Assembly: GCA_022710935.1 (NCBI GenBank)
Contig: JAKLFY010000029.1
Coordinates: forward strand, 1-64,000
DNA: 64,000 nt
Source: Verrucomicrobiota bacterium
Lineage (GTDB): Bacteria; Verrucomicrobiota; Verrucomicrobiia; Limisphaerales; J093
Direction: 5' to 3'
The notes beneath the pieces are model-generated. The model ran no database searches. It was not told where the DNA came from and saw only the letters and a list, made by a program, of their open reading frames with translations. Shown here in pieces: positions 8,152-17,572 of this stretch (its first letter is position 1; each line of letters begins with the position of its first letter). The position numbers and the translations under genes are program-made.

Positions 8152-11076
8152 TCAGAGTGGCGCCTGGAAGGTGTAGTCGCCTGATCCGATCCCGAACACA
8201 GCGGCGTGCCCGTCGGTGCGCAGGAATCTGATGCCCGGGACGGACGCGGCTGGCTGTCCGCCTTCCGTGACGCGCGTCGGATCGGTTGATGGGATGTGCA
8301 CAACGGCCGTGGCGTTGCCGGGGATCGAGAGGCGCAACGTGAATGTGTCCGCGCTTCTCTCCCATGCACTCGAGATCCGTCCGCGGACGCAATCATGAGT
8401 GGCGCGCACCCAGCGCAGGTCCCCCACGGGCTGGGGCTTGATGAGAATCCGGTTGAAACCGACGGCGTCGGGGGCGGGTTGGATGCCGGCGAGCGCTTTG
8501 TAGAACCATTCGCTGACGGAGCCGAACATGGGGTGGTTGTGCGAATAGGTATTGTCGCTGAACTCCCAGTGTTCCCACAGGGTGGTCGCGCCCCGTTCGA
8601 GCATGTGGCCCCAGCCGGGAAACGTTCGCTGGTTGACAATGCGATACGCGACGTCGGCTCGCCCGGCGTCGGTCAGCGCCTCGAGCAGGTACTTCGTCCC
8701 GAAGATGCCGGTGGTGAGATGATCATCATGGCGGGCCACATCCTGCACGAGCACATCGAGCGCGCGGGCCTGTTGGTCGGCGGGGACGAGTCCGTAATGG
8801 AGTGCAAAGGCCTGGCAGGCCTGGGACGCGATGTCGTAACGCCCGGTGTCCGGGGCGAGGAACTTCCGATTGAAGGCGTCTTGAATCGAGTCGGCGAGCG
8901 CATTGGCCTCGCGGGCGTCGGCTTCGCGCCCGAGCGCGCCGGCGAGTTGGGCGAGCAGCCTGGCGTTGAAGTAGTAGAAGGCCGTGCCGGTCAGGGCGCG
9001 CGGTTTGGGGGCCAGGCTTTCATGGTCGCTGATCCCGTTGTCGAGAATGCCCTCGACCGCGTTTGCGCGCAGCAAGGCGACCCATCGCCGGGCGGCGTCG
9101 TACTGGTCCTCGATCAGGCGCCGCTCGCCGTAGTACTGACGCAGTTGGACGAGCAGGAGCGGTTGCGCCGTTCCCCAGCCGACCGGGCCGGACTTGTCGC
9201 CAAGGCCTTCGTCGCTGATGCCGACAAAGGGCGCCGTCTCGGTAAAGCCGCCGTTGGTGCGGACGTCATCGACGAGATCCTGAGCCGCCTTTGCATAGAA
9301 GCGGGCCATATCGAAGTTGAGCATGGCCATCTCGCTCGACGCCACGATGTCGCCTCCGTATCCGAACTTCTCGCGATGCGGGCAATCGGATTGGACGCTG
9401 AAGATGTTGCTCAACTCGGTCCAGAGGACCATGCGTTGGATGCGATTGAACACGTCGTTCGAGCACTCGAACGAGCCGGCGCTCGGGACATCGGAATTGA
9501 GGCGCAGACCTTCGAGCGCGTCGAGGCCCGGCGTGCCGGGGTAGCCCGTGACCTCGACGTATCTGAATCCGTGGAACGTGAAGCGCGGCGTGTACACCTC
9601 GATGCGGCCCGGCGTCACAGGGCCCCGTGGCTCCGGTTCAGACACCCGTCCGCCCCGCGTTGGCGAGAGCGGGACGGTGAGCGGATCGGCCAGGTTCGGC
9701 GCGTTCCCCGGTGCGGATGAGTCGGGGGCGTCGCCTCTCAAGACATACTCATCGATCTGGAAGGCGGTCTTGGGCTGGCCGACGCCATCGTACCGGTAGT
9801 CCTTTCCCCCGCCTTTGATCTGGCCGCAGACGGCGGTCATGCCGTTGAGCGTGCCGTCCGGTTCGAGCAATTCGCCGTAACGCAAACGGACGCGCGTACC
9901 GGCGGGGCCGCTGACGCGCAGACGCGCCCACCCGGCGAAATTCTGTCCGAGATCGAAGATGAACGCGCCCGGCTTCGGTTCGGTGCGATTGACCGGCTTG
10001 ATGAGGGTGGTGACGCGGATGGGCGGGGCGTCCTGGGCGCGCAGCGGACCGAGCTTGGGTGCGGCGGAGCGGAGGGTGTGCGTCCAACGCGAATCGTCAA
10101 AGCCGGGGGTGTCCCAGCCGGGCTGTTCGCGCCGGGCGTCGTACACTTCGCCCAGGTAGACGTTGTTTCGCACGATCGGGCCGTCGCACGCGCGCCAGGT
10201 CTCGTCAGTAACCACGGTCTGGAAGGTGCCGTCGGCAAACTCGACGACGAGTTGGAGGATGACGCGCGGTTCACCGTGCGGGAGGGTGTCGCGCAGGTTG
10301 ATGTGGTTCCAGAGGCGGAGGGGCAGGGGATTGAACCAGCCGTTGCCGAGCATCAGGCCGAGCGCGTTCGGGCCGCGCCTGAGCTGGGCGGTGACGTCAT
10401 AGGTCGAGTAGAGGACGCGCCGGGCGTAACTGGTCCAACCGGGGTCGAGGACATGGTCGCCAACCCGTTCGCCATTCAGGCGCAGTTCGTAGTAGCCGAG
10501 CCCGCTGACGTAGGCCCGGGCGCGGCGGATCTCCTTTTCGAGGGCGAACTCCTTGCGCAGGAGCGGCGCCGGATTGTCCTCGAACATCTCGGCGTCCGGA
10601 ATCGCCCGATCCGGTTTGGCCTGGATCCATTGGGCGCGCCAGTCCTCGGCCTCGAGCAAGGCGGTTTCGAACCAGGCCGGCTCGCTGAACTCGGACGGCT
10701 GGTCCGCGGTTCCCCAGACGCGGACTTTCCACCAGACACGCTGGCCCGAGCGAAGGGGCTTGCCGGCGTAGAGAACGTGAATCGAGTCGTGTGAAAGGAC
10801 CTTGCCGCTGTCCCACAAGTCGCCTTCCTCGCGGGCCAGGATTCCGGGCCTCGATGCGGCGAGCACATGGTAAGCAGTTTGCGTTTCGGCGCGGTGGTCC
10901 GAACGCAGCATCCAGGCCAAACGCGGCTGGGGGCAGTCGATGCCCAGCGGGTTGGCGCGCAACTCGCATCGGAGGTTCTCGACAATGACACCTGCGCGTG
11001 TGTCCAGGCCATGAAGGAGGGCGAGTGCGGCGGCGAGGACCAGGAGGCGGAATCGTGTGTGTGTTCTAATTTCCAT
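8152..11076 (-). CDS. Secreted alpha-L-rhamnosidase (GH78)
   Basis: A protein of about 974 aa that should release terminal alpha-L-rhamnose from plant or algal polysaccharides or glycosides. A signal peptide (residues ~8-27) is followed by the N-terminal beta-sandwich domains (WMLRS, Y.LRLNGERVGDHVLDPGWTSY) and the (alpha/alpha)6 catalytic barrel with the GH78 signatures DCPHREKFGYGGD, EGILDNGISDHESL and GATTLWEHWEF..NTYSHNHPMFGSVSEW. The barrel acidic residues expected for an inverting GH78 are present in these blocks. ATG 11076 was chosen because it starts the signal peptide and overlaps the end of the upstream regulator gene by 11 bp. Propeller kinase, regulator and enzyme therefore form one unit, suggesting sensing of a rhamnose-containing substrate. 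Confidence 0.92.
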   Translation of the reverse strand: MEIRTHTRFRLLVLAAALALLHGLDTRAGVIVENLRCELRANPLGIDCPQPRLAWMLRSDHRAETQTAYHVLAASRPGILAREEGDLWDSGKVLSHDSIHVLYAGKPLRSGQRVWWKVRVWGTADQPSEFSEPAWFETALLEAEDWRAQWIQAKPDRAIPDAEMFEDNPAPLLRKEFALEKEIRRARAYVSGLGYYELRLNGERVGDHVLDPGWTSYARRVLYSTYDVTAQLRRGPNALGLMLGNGWFNPLPLRLWNHINLRDTLPHGEPRVILQLVVEFADGTFQTVVTDETWRACDGPIVRNNVYLGEVYDARREQPGWDTPGFDDSRWTHTLRSAAPKLGPLRAQDAPPIRVTTLIKPVNRTEPKPGAFIFDLGQNFAGWARLRVSGPAGTRVRLRYGELLEPDGTLNGMTAVCGQIKGGGKDYRYDGVGQPKTAFQIDEYVLRGDAPDSSAPGNAPNLADPLTVPLSPTRGGRVSEPEPRGPVTPGRIEVYTPRFTFHGFRYVEVTGYPGTPGLDALEGLRLNSDVPSAGSFECSNDVFNRIQRMVLWTELSNIFSVQSDCPHREKFGYGGDIVASSEMAMLNFDMARFYAKAAQDLVDDVRTNGGFTETAPFVGISDEGLGDKSGPVGWGTAQPLLLVQLRQYYGERRLIEDQYDAARRWVALLRANAVEGILDNGISDHESLAPKPRALTGTAFYYFNARLLAQLAGALGREADAREANALADSIQDAFNRKFLAPDTGRYDIASQACQAFALHYGLVPADQQARALDVLVQDVARHDDHLTTGIFGTKYLLEALTDAGRADVAYRIVNQRTFPGWGHMLERGATTLWEHWEFSDNTYSHNHPMFGSVSEWFYKALAGIQPAPDAVGFNRILIKPQPVGDLRWVRATHDCVRGRISSAWERSADTFTLRLSIPGNATAVVHIPSTDPTRVTEGGQPAASVPGIRFLRTDGHAAVFGIGSGDYTFQAPL

Positions 11077-11698
11077 AGAGCTTGGCCACGGCGGCGGCGC
11101 GGGAGTTGACCTGGAGTTTGGCGTAGATTTTGCGGAGATGGTTGCTGACCGTCGACGTGGCAATGTTGAGCGTTTCGGCGATCTTTCTCGATTGCGCGCC
11201 TTGGGCGACGAGATCGAGGATCTCACGTTCGCGCGCGGTCAGGTTGTGGTCGTCCGCTTTGGCGGCGGTCGGTTGCGATTCGTGGAGATAGACGGCAATC
11301 CGCCGGGCGATTTCGGGTGTCATGGGCGAACCTCCCTCATGCACCTCGATGATCGCGTCGACGATCTGGGCGGGCGTCGCGCGCTTGAGGAGGTAGCCGA
11401 CTGCCCCGGCCCGCAGGGCCTCGAAAATCAACTCGTCATCGCCGTATGCGGTGAGCATGACCGGCAGGAGTTGAGGGACGAGGCCTCGCAATTGGCGGAC
11501 GCATTCGATGCCGCCGAGTTGGGGCATCCGGATGTCGACCAGGACAACCTCGGCGTGCGCTTCGGGCAGGTGCGCCAGGGCGTGGCGGCCGTTGGGATGA
11601 ACACTGACGCAGTGGAGTTCGGGGGTGAGGTTGATGACGCGTTCGAGTGTTTCGCGGAACCCCGCGTCGTCTTCGATGATGCTTACGGCGATGGGCAT
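11066..11698 (-). CDS. NarL/LuxR-type response regulator
   Basis: A 210-aa two-component regulator. The receiver domain (about residues 1-120) has the acidic pair Asp10/Asp11, the phospho-acceptor Asp55 in VVLVDIRMP, the Thr in MLTAY and the Lys in LLKRA. The C-terminal LuxR-type helix-turn-helix (about residues 145-205) has LTAREREILDLVAQGAQSRKIAETL. ATG 11698 starts the receiver fold. An in-frame ATG at 11764 would add 22 unconserved residues and overlap the kinase stop, so it is possible through translational coupling. It is the evident partner of the histidine kinase just upstream, and probably controls the rhamnosidase gene that overlaps its end. Confidence 0.92.
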   Translation of the reverse strand: MPIAVSIIEDDAGFRETLERVINLTPELHCVSVHPNGRHALAHLPEAHAEVVLVDIRMPQLGGIECVRQLRGLVPQLLPVMLTAYGDDELIFEALRAGAVGYLLKRATPAQIVDAIIEVHEGGSPMTPEIARRIAVYLHESQPTAAKADDHNLTAREREILDLVAQGAQSRKIAETLNIATSTVSNHLRKIYAKLQVNSRAAAVAKLYGN

Positions 11699-11750
11699 GG
11701 GATCTGGGGAATGGGCGACAGTGTTGGGGGTGTTCGGGAATGGTTCGGGG

Positions 11751-14700
11751 TCAGTGCGCGCCATGCGTGGCGGACTCGGCGGCGCCGAAACGGGGCAATG
11801 TGAACAGAACGGTGGTTCCCGCCTGGGGGCTGCTCGAGATCCGAAACTCGCCTTGAGCCTCCTCGATGCGGCTCCGCATGTTGCTCAGTCCGTTGCCCAC
11901 CGTCGAGGACTCGGACGGGTCGAATCCGATGCCATCGTCGCTGACGCCGATGGTGGCGGTCGAGGCGGACAGGCGCAGAGTCAGCCGGATGGTGTCGGCT
12001 TTTGCGTGCATGACGGCGTTGTGGAGGGCCTCTTTGCAGGCCAGGAAGACATTCTTGCGCTGGGAGGCATTGAGCGGCCAGGCAGGGATCTCAGTGGGCA
12101 ACTCCAACACCAGGTCCACGCCCGCCGCCGCGAGATACTCCCGGGCGCGTTGGATCAGGTAGCTCATCAGGTGGTTGAGCGTATCCTTGCCCGGCTGCAT
12201 CGCCCAGACGATTTCGTCGAGGCTGCGCGCGGCTTCCCGTGCCAGGGCGGCCACGGTTTCGCCGCCCGCCCTGTTATCCCCGAAATCGCTCAACAGGGCC
12301 AACTGGTTGAGGCGCGCGCCCAGGTCGTCGTGCATGTCCCGAGCGATGCGCTCGCGCTCGATGGCCAGGGCGCTCTGGCGTTCGGCCGCGTGCATCCGTT
12401 TGAGCTCGCGATAGTGGGCGAACACGCCCGTGCCGGCGAGCAATATGAAGGCGGCTGCGCAGGCCGGCCAGAACCACCGGGTCTGGTAGAACGGAATCAC
12501 GACCGCAAATGTCAGCTCCGCGGGGACCGGGCTCCAGAGGCTGAAGTTGCTGGCCGCGACAACCTGAAAGCGGTACGAGCCCGGACGCAAACTCGGGTAG
12601 CGCGCCGTGCGGTCGCCGTGGGCGTCCACCCAGTCCGAGTCCCACCCCTCGAGTCGGTACCGAAAGCGGACGTCTTCGGGCGCGCGGAAGGTGGGGGCGG
12701 CGTAGTGCACCTCGATCCAGGCCGTCGGGCTGCGACGACGATCGGGGTTGGAGAAGGTCAGAAACGGGAAGACGGGGTGGCCGTGGGAGGCGACGATCGG
12801 GAGTGCGTCGCGGGCGTTGGACACGTTGACGTTCCTGATGGAGTTCGGGTTTCCAACCGCCACGCGGTCGATTTGGACCAGCGGGGCGAGATCCTCCTGG
12901 ATGACCCGGGCGGGATCGAACACAACGGCCCCCTTGGTCGTGGCGAACCAGAGCCGTCCGTCCTCGGTCTTGCAGGCCGCCGGATGACTGTTTTGGCCTT
13001 TGACCTCGCTCGAAGGCAGGCCGTCGGATTCGTCGTAGACGACGCACTGGACCCGTGGGGCACGGCCGGACGCAACGGCCTCGAATTGGTCGATGGCGAC
13101 GCGGAAGATGCCACGCTCGCATCCGATCCAGAGGTGGCCGAGATTGTCTTCGACGATGGCATTGAACACATCGTCGGGCAGGCCGTTGGTCCGATTGAAC
13201 ACCGCGATGGTCGGGGAGGTGTTCCGGGTGTGCGGCGATGCGGATGCGAACTCGATGCGGTTGAGTCCGTTGGGAGTCCCAGCCCACAGGACGCCCTGGC
13301 TATCCTCGTACAGGACGCAAACGTGGTTGTCCGAAAGGCCGTCGCCCACGCACAGAAGCGATTGGATCCGGAGTTTCGGGGTCCGATCGATGGAACAAAG
13401 CCCGCCGCCGAAGGTGCCCAGCCAGAGGCGGCCGCCGCGATCTTCGAGGATGGCGCGCACGTCGTTGTGCGGCAAGCCGTCGGCTGTCGAGGAATGCGCA
13501 AATCGTCCCTCGCTCCACCGCGCCAGTCCTTGCGCATGGCCGACCCAGAGTGTCCCGGTGCGATCCGCCTTGATGACACGGATTCGGTTGCCGTCGGGCC
13601 TCTCGGACCAGCGGTAGGCGACACGTTGGCCCTCCTGCCAGCGTTCGAGTGAATCCATCGTCCCGATCCACAGCGCGCCGTCGGGATCCTCGTGAATCGA
13701 GCGAACGCGTCTGTCGTAGAGATTCGGCCCGATCGGACGCCGGATGACCAACCCGTCCCGCCACAAGGCGACCCCTCGTTCCGTGCCGATCCAGATCCCG
13801 CCGTCGCGTGCGGGATAAACGACCCGGATGTCGTTGTCGGGAAGCCCATCCGCGGATCCGTAGGCGGCAAAACGCCGCGGCTGCCAGCAGTTGAGACCGC
13901 CGCCGTCGGTGCCGATCCAGAGGTTACCCTCGAGGTCTTCGAGCAGGCAGTTGATGGAGCCGCTCGAGAGTCCGTCCTCGACTCCGAACTGGGATTGTTG
14001 ACCCCCGCTCAGGCGGGTGAGTCCGGACTGCTCCCAACCGAGCCACGCGTTTCCATCCCGATCGACGAGCAGCGCCCTCACATTCTCGAGCGCTCTCAGC
14101 GGTTCGTAATAACGGCTCACTTCCTGGCGATCGAGCGCCACGGTGATCGTCCGATTCGGCAGGCAATGGAACAGACCGATTCCCCGCAGCCACACATTGG
14201 TGCGCGCGTTCCCGGCGATTTGCATCGCCAATTGAGGGTGCCTCGGGGGCAGAGTGACGGGCGAGAATCGGTCGGTCGCCGGATCCCAGCGTCGAACGCT
14301 GTTCATGCCGCCCAGCCACACGAATCCGGCAGCATCCTCGTACAGCGCCGGCACGACCACGGCTTCAGAATCGACGATGGTGTCGGCCGAGACCGGAAGA
14401 ACGGTCTCAAAAACACCGGCCCGCCGACGGGCGAGTCCGGAAGCAGTCCCGATCCATAGGTCACCGTTTCGCGCCCGGCACAGCGACAAGATCCGATCGT
14501 TCACCAGGCCGTCGGCGGCCGTGAACCGCTCGATGCGGTCGGGAGCCAGATGGATCAAGCCGGCAGGCGTGCCGATCCAGAGTGTGCTGTCGGCGTCCTC
14601 GGCAAGGGCGGCGCATTCTTCGCTGACGAACTCGGCGACGGTGTCGCTAGTGATAACCTCGAAGGTAAGGCCGTCAAAACGGGCCAATCCTCTCGGCGTG

Positions 14701-14918
14701 CCGACCCAGAGGTGGCCGTCCTGTGTTTGGAGCAAAGACAGAATCCGATTGTCGGGCAGGCCGTTCTCACGCGTCCAGACCCGCTGGCGATACAACTGCT
14801 CGGCCTTGAGCCTTCGGGTCGAGGAAGCGCTGGCTGTCTGGCTGGCAAATGCAGACGCAAGCCCATCAGCCGCTTCGAGCAGGGCCAGAGACACGCAGAA
14901 CTTGGCCAGGCAATTCAT
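11751..14918 (-). CDS. Two-component-regulator-propeller sensor histidine kinase
   Basis: A 1055-aa membrane sensor. A signal peptide precedes a large periplasmic region with about a dozen two-component propeller repeats (motif DG.LW.GT..GL.R, from about residue 45 to 640) and a Y_Y_Y domain (about 690-790). One transmembrane helix (about 805-830) leads to a HisKA_3 dimerisation domain with the phospho-acceptor His863 in IARDMHDDLGARL, then an HATPase domain (N box KEALHNAVMHA, G box DDGIGFD, and NGLSNMRSR). This architecture is typical of polysaccharide-utilisation regulators in Bacteroidetes and Verrucomicrobia. Here there is no fused AraC domain; the response regulator is the separate gene immediately downstream. 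The ligand is probably a rhamnose-containing oligosaccharide, judged only from the neighbouring GH78 enzyme. Confidence 0.93.
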   Translation of the reverse strand: MNCLAKFCVSLALLEAADGLASAFASQTASASSTRRLKAEQLYRQRVWTRENGLPDNRILSLLQTQDGHLWVGTPRGLARFDGLTFEVITSDTVAEFVSEECAALAEDADSTLWIGTPAGLIHLAPDRIERFTAADGLVNDRILSLCRARNGDLWIGTASGLARRRAGVFETVLPVSADTIVDSEAVVVPALYEDAAGFVWLGGMNSVRRWDPATDRFSPVTLPPRHPQLAMQIAGNARTNVWLRGIGLFHCLPNRTITVALDRQEVSRYYEPLRALENVRALLVDRDGNAWLGWEQSGLTRLSGGQQSQFGVEDGLSSGSINCLLEDLEGNLWIGTDGGGLNCWQPRRFAAYGSADGLPDNDIRVVYPARDGGIWIGTERGVALWRDGLVIRRPIGPNLYDRRVRSIHEDPDGALWIGTMDSLERWQEGQRVAYRWSERPDGNRIRVIKADRTGTLWVGHAQGLARWSEGRFAHSSTADGLPHNDVRAILEDRGGRLWLGTFGGGLCSIDRTPKLRIQSLLCVGDGLSDNHVCVLYEDSQGVLWAGTPNGLNRIEFASASPHTRNTSPTIAVFNRTNGLPDDVFNAIVEDNLGHLWIGCERGIFRVAIDQFEAVASGRAPRVQCVVYDESDGLPSSEVKGQNSHPAACKTEDGRLWFATTKGAVVFDPARVIQEDLAPLVQIDRVAVGNPNSIRNVNVSNARDALPIVASHGHPVFPFLTFSNPDRRRSPTAWIEVHYAAPTFRAPEDVRFRYRLEGWDSDWVDAHGDRTARYPSLRPGSYRFQVVAASNFSLWSPVPAELTFAVVIPFYQTRWFWPACAAAFILLAGTGVFAHYRELKRMHAAERQSALAIERERIARDMHDDLGARLNQLALLSDFGDNRAGGETVAALAREAARSLDEIVWAMQPGKDTLNHLMSYLIQRAREYLAAAGVDLVLELPTEIPAWPLNASQRKNVFLACKEALHNAVMHAKADTIRLTLRLSASTATIGVSDDGIGFDPSESSTVGNGLSNMRSRIEEAQGEFRISSSPQAGTTVLFTLPRFGAAESATHGAH

Positions 14919-14989
14919 GCAGCGCGCTCATGTGATAACCAAGGCCCCGGTCGCGGGCAAGCGCCGCGTCCGGCGAACGGCCTCACCCA

Positions 14990-15060
14990 AACCCGGAGTT
15001 CTCATCATCGGGAAGATAACAATGAAATCCGGGCTGTGGCAAAAGTTGGTGAGAAATGCG
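14990..15060. repeat. Small dispersed palindromic element
   Basis: Contains cccgga...tccggg arms around a ~30-nt centre, followed by gctgtggcaaaa and ggtgagaaatgcgc. A related copy occurs at about 52685-52740 (ccgggaaggagaatctgaaatccgggctctggcaaaa). The ggtgagaaatgcgc end recurs at about 4670. It occupies the gap between the sensor kinase and the next gene. Confidence 0.5.
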
Positions 15061-15073
15061 CGCTAGGGCGGAG

Positions 15074-17038
15074 TCACTCGACCCGATACGCGATAACCGC
15101 ATTGGCCCCGTTCCGGCTCAGATGGGTGATGCGGGTGGCGCGCGGGCCGTCCAGGACGTAAAACCGAATCCCATCGGCGATCGGGACCGTGAATGTTCCT
15201 CCGGTGACCATCCGGGCGACAACCGTCGGACTGCAGTCCGCGCCCGCCACGTTCGCCGTGTTGATCGCGTTGACCGCCTTGGGCTCGACGGCATAGGGGC
15301 CGGCGACCGCCGTGGCGGATCGGCAGACCAGCGGATACCAGGCTCGAACGACGCCGTCGGGATCGGCGGGATCGTTGATCACCGTCTCGGACAGGCTGTT
15401 GGGATCGATCGAGTAGAGATGATGATACGCGCTGCCGCCCGTCTCTTCCCACAGGGAGCGCACCGGATAGAGGCCATCGGCTTCAACGTAGAACTCGAAG
15501 GTGCTGTCCGCGGTGTTTCCCGGATTCTCCCACAGCACCTGGGCGTCGGCCCCGGCAAAGCGGGGGGCCGAGTAGAGTCCCGCGCGATCGTCTGTATGGA
15601 TGCGGAAGCGCTGGACGCCCGCCTTGAGTTCGAGGTAAGCGAGCGACTCGACGGCGATGTTCTCATACGTTCCGGAGCACAAGCCCGGCACGTTGGCCGG
15701 CTGGCTTTCGGGAGTGCCGCCTTTGTCCCAACTCAGGGCTTGCACGATGCTGGTAGCCGCCAAATCGATGGGGATCAGGGGCGGGACGGCGAGTTGCTGG
15801 CGGGCTCGTTCGAGGGTGTTGGCCAGGGGGACGCCACCGTTCGCGCTTTGGACCATGCGCACATCGAACCCGCGAACGCTCAGGCTGCCGACGGGCAGGC
15901 TGCTGCTGGCGGGCAGGTACGGATAAGCGCTCGTCCAGGTCCATGTATGGCTGCGTGTCATCCCGGCGCTGTCGACGAACGACACCACGTTCGTGTGCCG
16001 GGTCCCCCACGGAAACACGGTCGTGATCGGGTAGGTCAGAGTCGCGCCGCCGAAATCCTGGACTCCGGGATTGTCGGCCTTGTGCACGGCATAATCGATT
16101 GTCAGGGACTCGCTCGGGACCGGCACGCCATCGAGCGACAGTGTGATCGAGGTCGGCTCGACGTACGTGTCGCGATCCAGAATGCTCACGCTCACGGTCG
16201 GATAGAACGCGGTGGCTTTCCCGCCCGGCTGAGGCGACAGATCGGTCACAATCGCGGGCATGGCGCCCGCCGCCGGAGTCGATGCCTCGAAATTGTCGAA
16301 TGTGGCCTCCGCACCCTCCGTGGCCGACGGGTAGTTGCGCTGCCAAGCAAACAGGGCGCAAAGCCCCGAGAAGTAACTGCTTGCCGCGTCCTGGCATACG
16401 ACCGAACACCACGGATTGGCGAGATCCGCCTTGTCGAAAAAGCGGAAAAGGAAGGTGAAGCCGTCGTGGCAACTGACTTCGAGGCGGTGGGCGCGACTGG
16501 GGTCCAGGAGGACCCCCTCCAACACGCCCACAGTCCCCGAGTCCCGCTCGTCGACGATGCGGGTGATATACAGATTGCGGTACCCGGAGGAATACGTTGC
16601 GGCGTAGCCGTCCGTTGTTCCAAGGCCGATGTCGGAGAGGTAAAAGAGCATGCCTGTCTCCTGCGGCCAGACATCGTTCCATTCGAGCATGTCCACTCCC
16701 ACAACGAAGCGATCCGCAAGAGACACGTCCGGACGAAAACTCCCTGCGCGCGAGTTGCCCATGCCGCCCGGGTCATCTCCGGTGGGCGGGGCATAGATCC
16801 GGTACGCTTTGCCGCCCGTGTCGTCGGCCGGGAACGTGTACACAGCCTGGCCGTATGCGGGCAGCGTGTAATGCTGCCATCCGGTGTCTGTGCCCGTGTT
16901 GAAGTCCCAGGACTGAGCCTCGAGGCGGGGCAGGACCGCACCGGAGAGAATCAGGGCCAGGACCGAGGCCAGGGTGAGGCCGAAGGCGCCGTGGGCAGGC
17001 GAATGGCGATCGGCGCGGAGAGCAGACGTTCTTTTCAT
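15074..17038 (-). CDS. Large secreted protein of unknown function
   Basis: A 654-aa exported protein. The signal peptide (basic start, hydrophobic core about residues 20-38, cleavage near LEAQSW) is clear. The first third (about 43-250) reads like a concanavalin/LamG-type beta-sandwich with GFTFLFRFFDKADL and ATFDNFEAS. The middle part has Ig-like segments (ITLSLDGVPVP, WTWTSAYPY). The C-terminal part contains HTDDRAGLYSA, similar to PA14-like carbohydrate-binding folds, and ends without a recognised sorting tag. Such proteins are common in polysaccharide-degrading Verrucomicrobia, but no catalytic signature is seen. The start ATG has a good ribosome-binding site (aaagga) 4-5 bases upstream. 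Confidence 0.75.
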   Translation of the reverse strand: MKRTSALRADRHSPAHGAFGLTLASVLALILSGAVLPRLEAQSWDFNTGTDTGWQHYTLPAYGQAVYTFPADDTGGKAYRIYAPPTGDDPGGMGNSRAGSFRPDVSLADRFVVGVDMLEWNDVWPQETGMLFYLSDIGLGTTDGYAATYSSGYRNLYITRIVDERDSGTVGVLEGVLLDPSRAHRLEVSCHDGFTFLFRFFDKADLANPWCSVVCQDAASSYFSGLCALFAWQRNYPSATEGAEATFDNFEASTPAAGAMPAIVTDLSPQPGGKATAFYPTVSVSILDRDTYVEPTSITLSLDGVPVPSESLTIDYAVHKADNPGVQDFGGATLTYPITTVFPWGTRHTNVVSFVDSAGMTRSHTWTWTSAYPYLPASSSLPVGSLSVRGFDVRMVQSANGGVPLANTLERARQQLAVPPLIPIDLAATSIVQALSWDKGGTPESQPANVPGLCSGTYENIAVESLAYLELKAGVQRFRIHTDDRAGLYSAPRFAGADAQVLWENPGNTADSTFEFYVEADGLYPVRSLWEETGGSAYHHLYSIDPNSLSETVINDPADPDGVVRAWYPLVCRSATAVAGPYAVEPKAVNAINTANVAGADCSPTVVARMVTGGTFTVPIADGIRFYVLDGPRATRITHLSRNGANAVIAYRVE

Positions 17039-17163
17039 GGGATTCCTTTATCACTCATCTCGTGACCGACCGTGGATTGGAGGCGCGGTCTGGAGATCAT
17101 GTGCGCGAAATTCTGGTGGGGCGGTGGTGGCGAGTCAAGACGCCATTTCTGGCCCGAATCCTC

Positions 17164-17490
17164 GCCCCTCCGCTGCCCAGCTCGTGCACGGGAAGGTGTT
17201 GGAGTGGGGACGTCCTCGTCCCCGGCCAATCGGGTCACGGAATGTGTTCGCGGGCGACCAGGACGTCGCCCCTCCGCTGCCCAGCTCGTGCACGGGAAGG
17301 TGTTGGAGTGGGGACGTCCTCGTCCCCGGCCAATCGGGTCGCGCACTGTGTTCGCGGGCGACGAGGACGTCGCCTCTCCGCTGCCCAGCTCGTGCACGGG
17401 AAGGTGTTGGAGTGGGGACGTCCTCGTCCCCGGCCAATCGGGTCGCGGAATGTGTTCGCGGGCGACGAGGACGTCGCCCCTCCGCCGTGG
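17164..17490. repeat. Tandem array of 104-bp palindromic units
   Basis: The segment cctccgctgccc recurs with an exact 104-bp spacing (its ctgc at 17173, 17277 and 17381), giving three full units and a partial fourth. Each unit carries GGGGACG-TCCT-CGTCCCC and GGGCGACG-AGGA-CGTCGCCC; the first unit has one mismatch in the second stem. The two loops are exact complements. The array separates the downstream end of the purF-like gene from the start of the secreted-protein gene. The remainder of the 17039-17572 gap has no gene. Confidence 0.93.
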
Positions 17491-17572
17491 AGGTCGGCGC
17501 AGGCAGTGGTGCGGCGGTTGAACGCCGCTCTTCGAAAAGGAGGGGCGGTCACATCCCACGCAAAACAATGCC

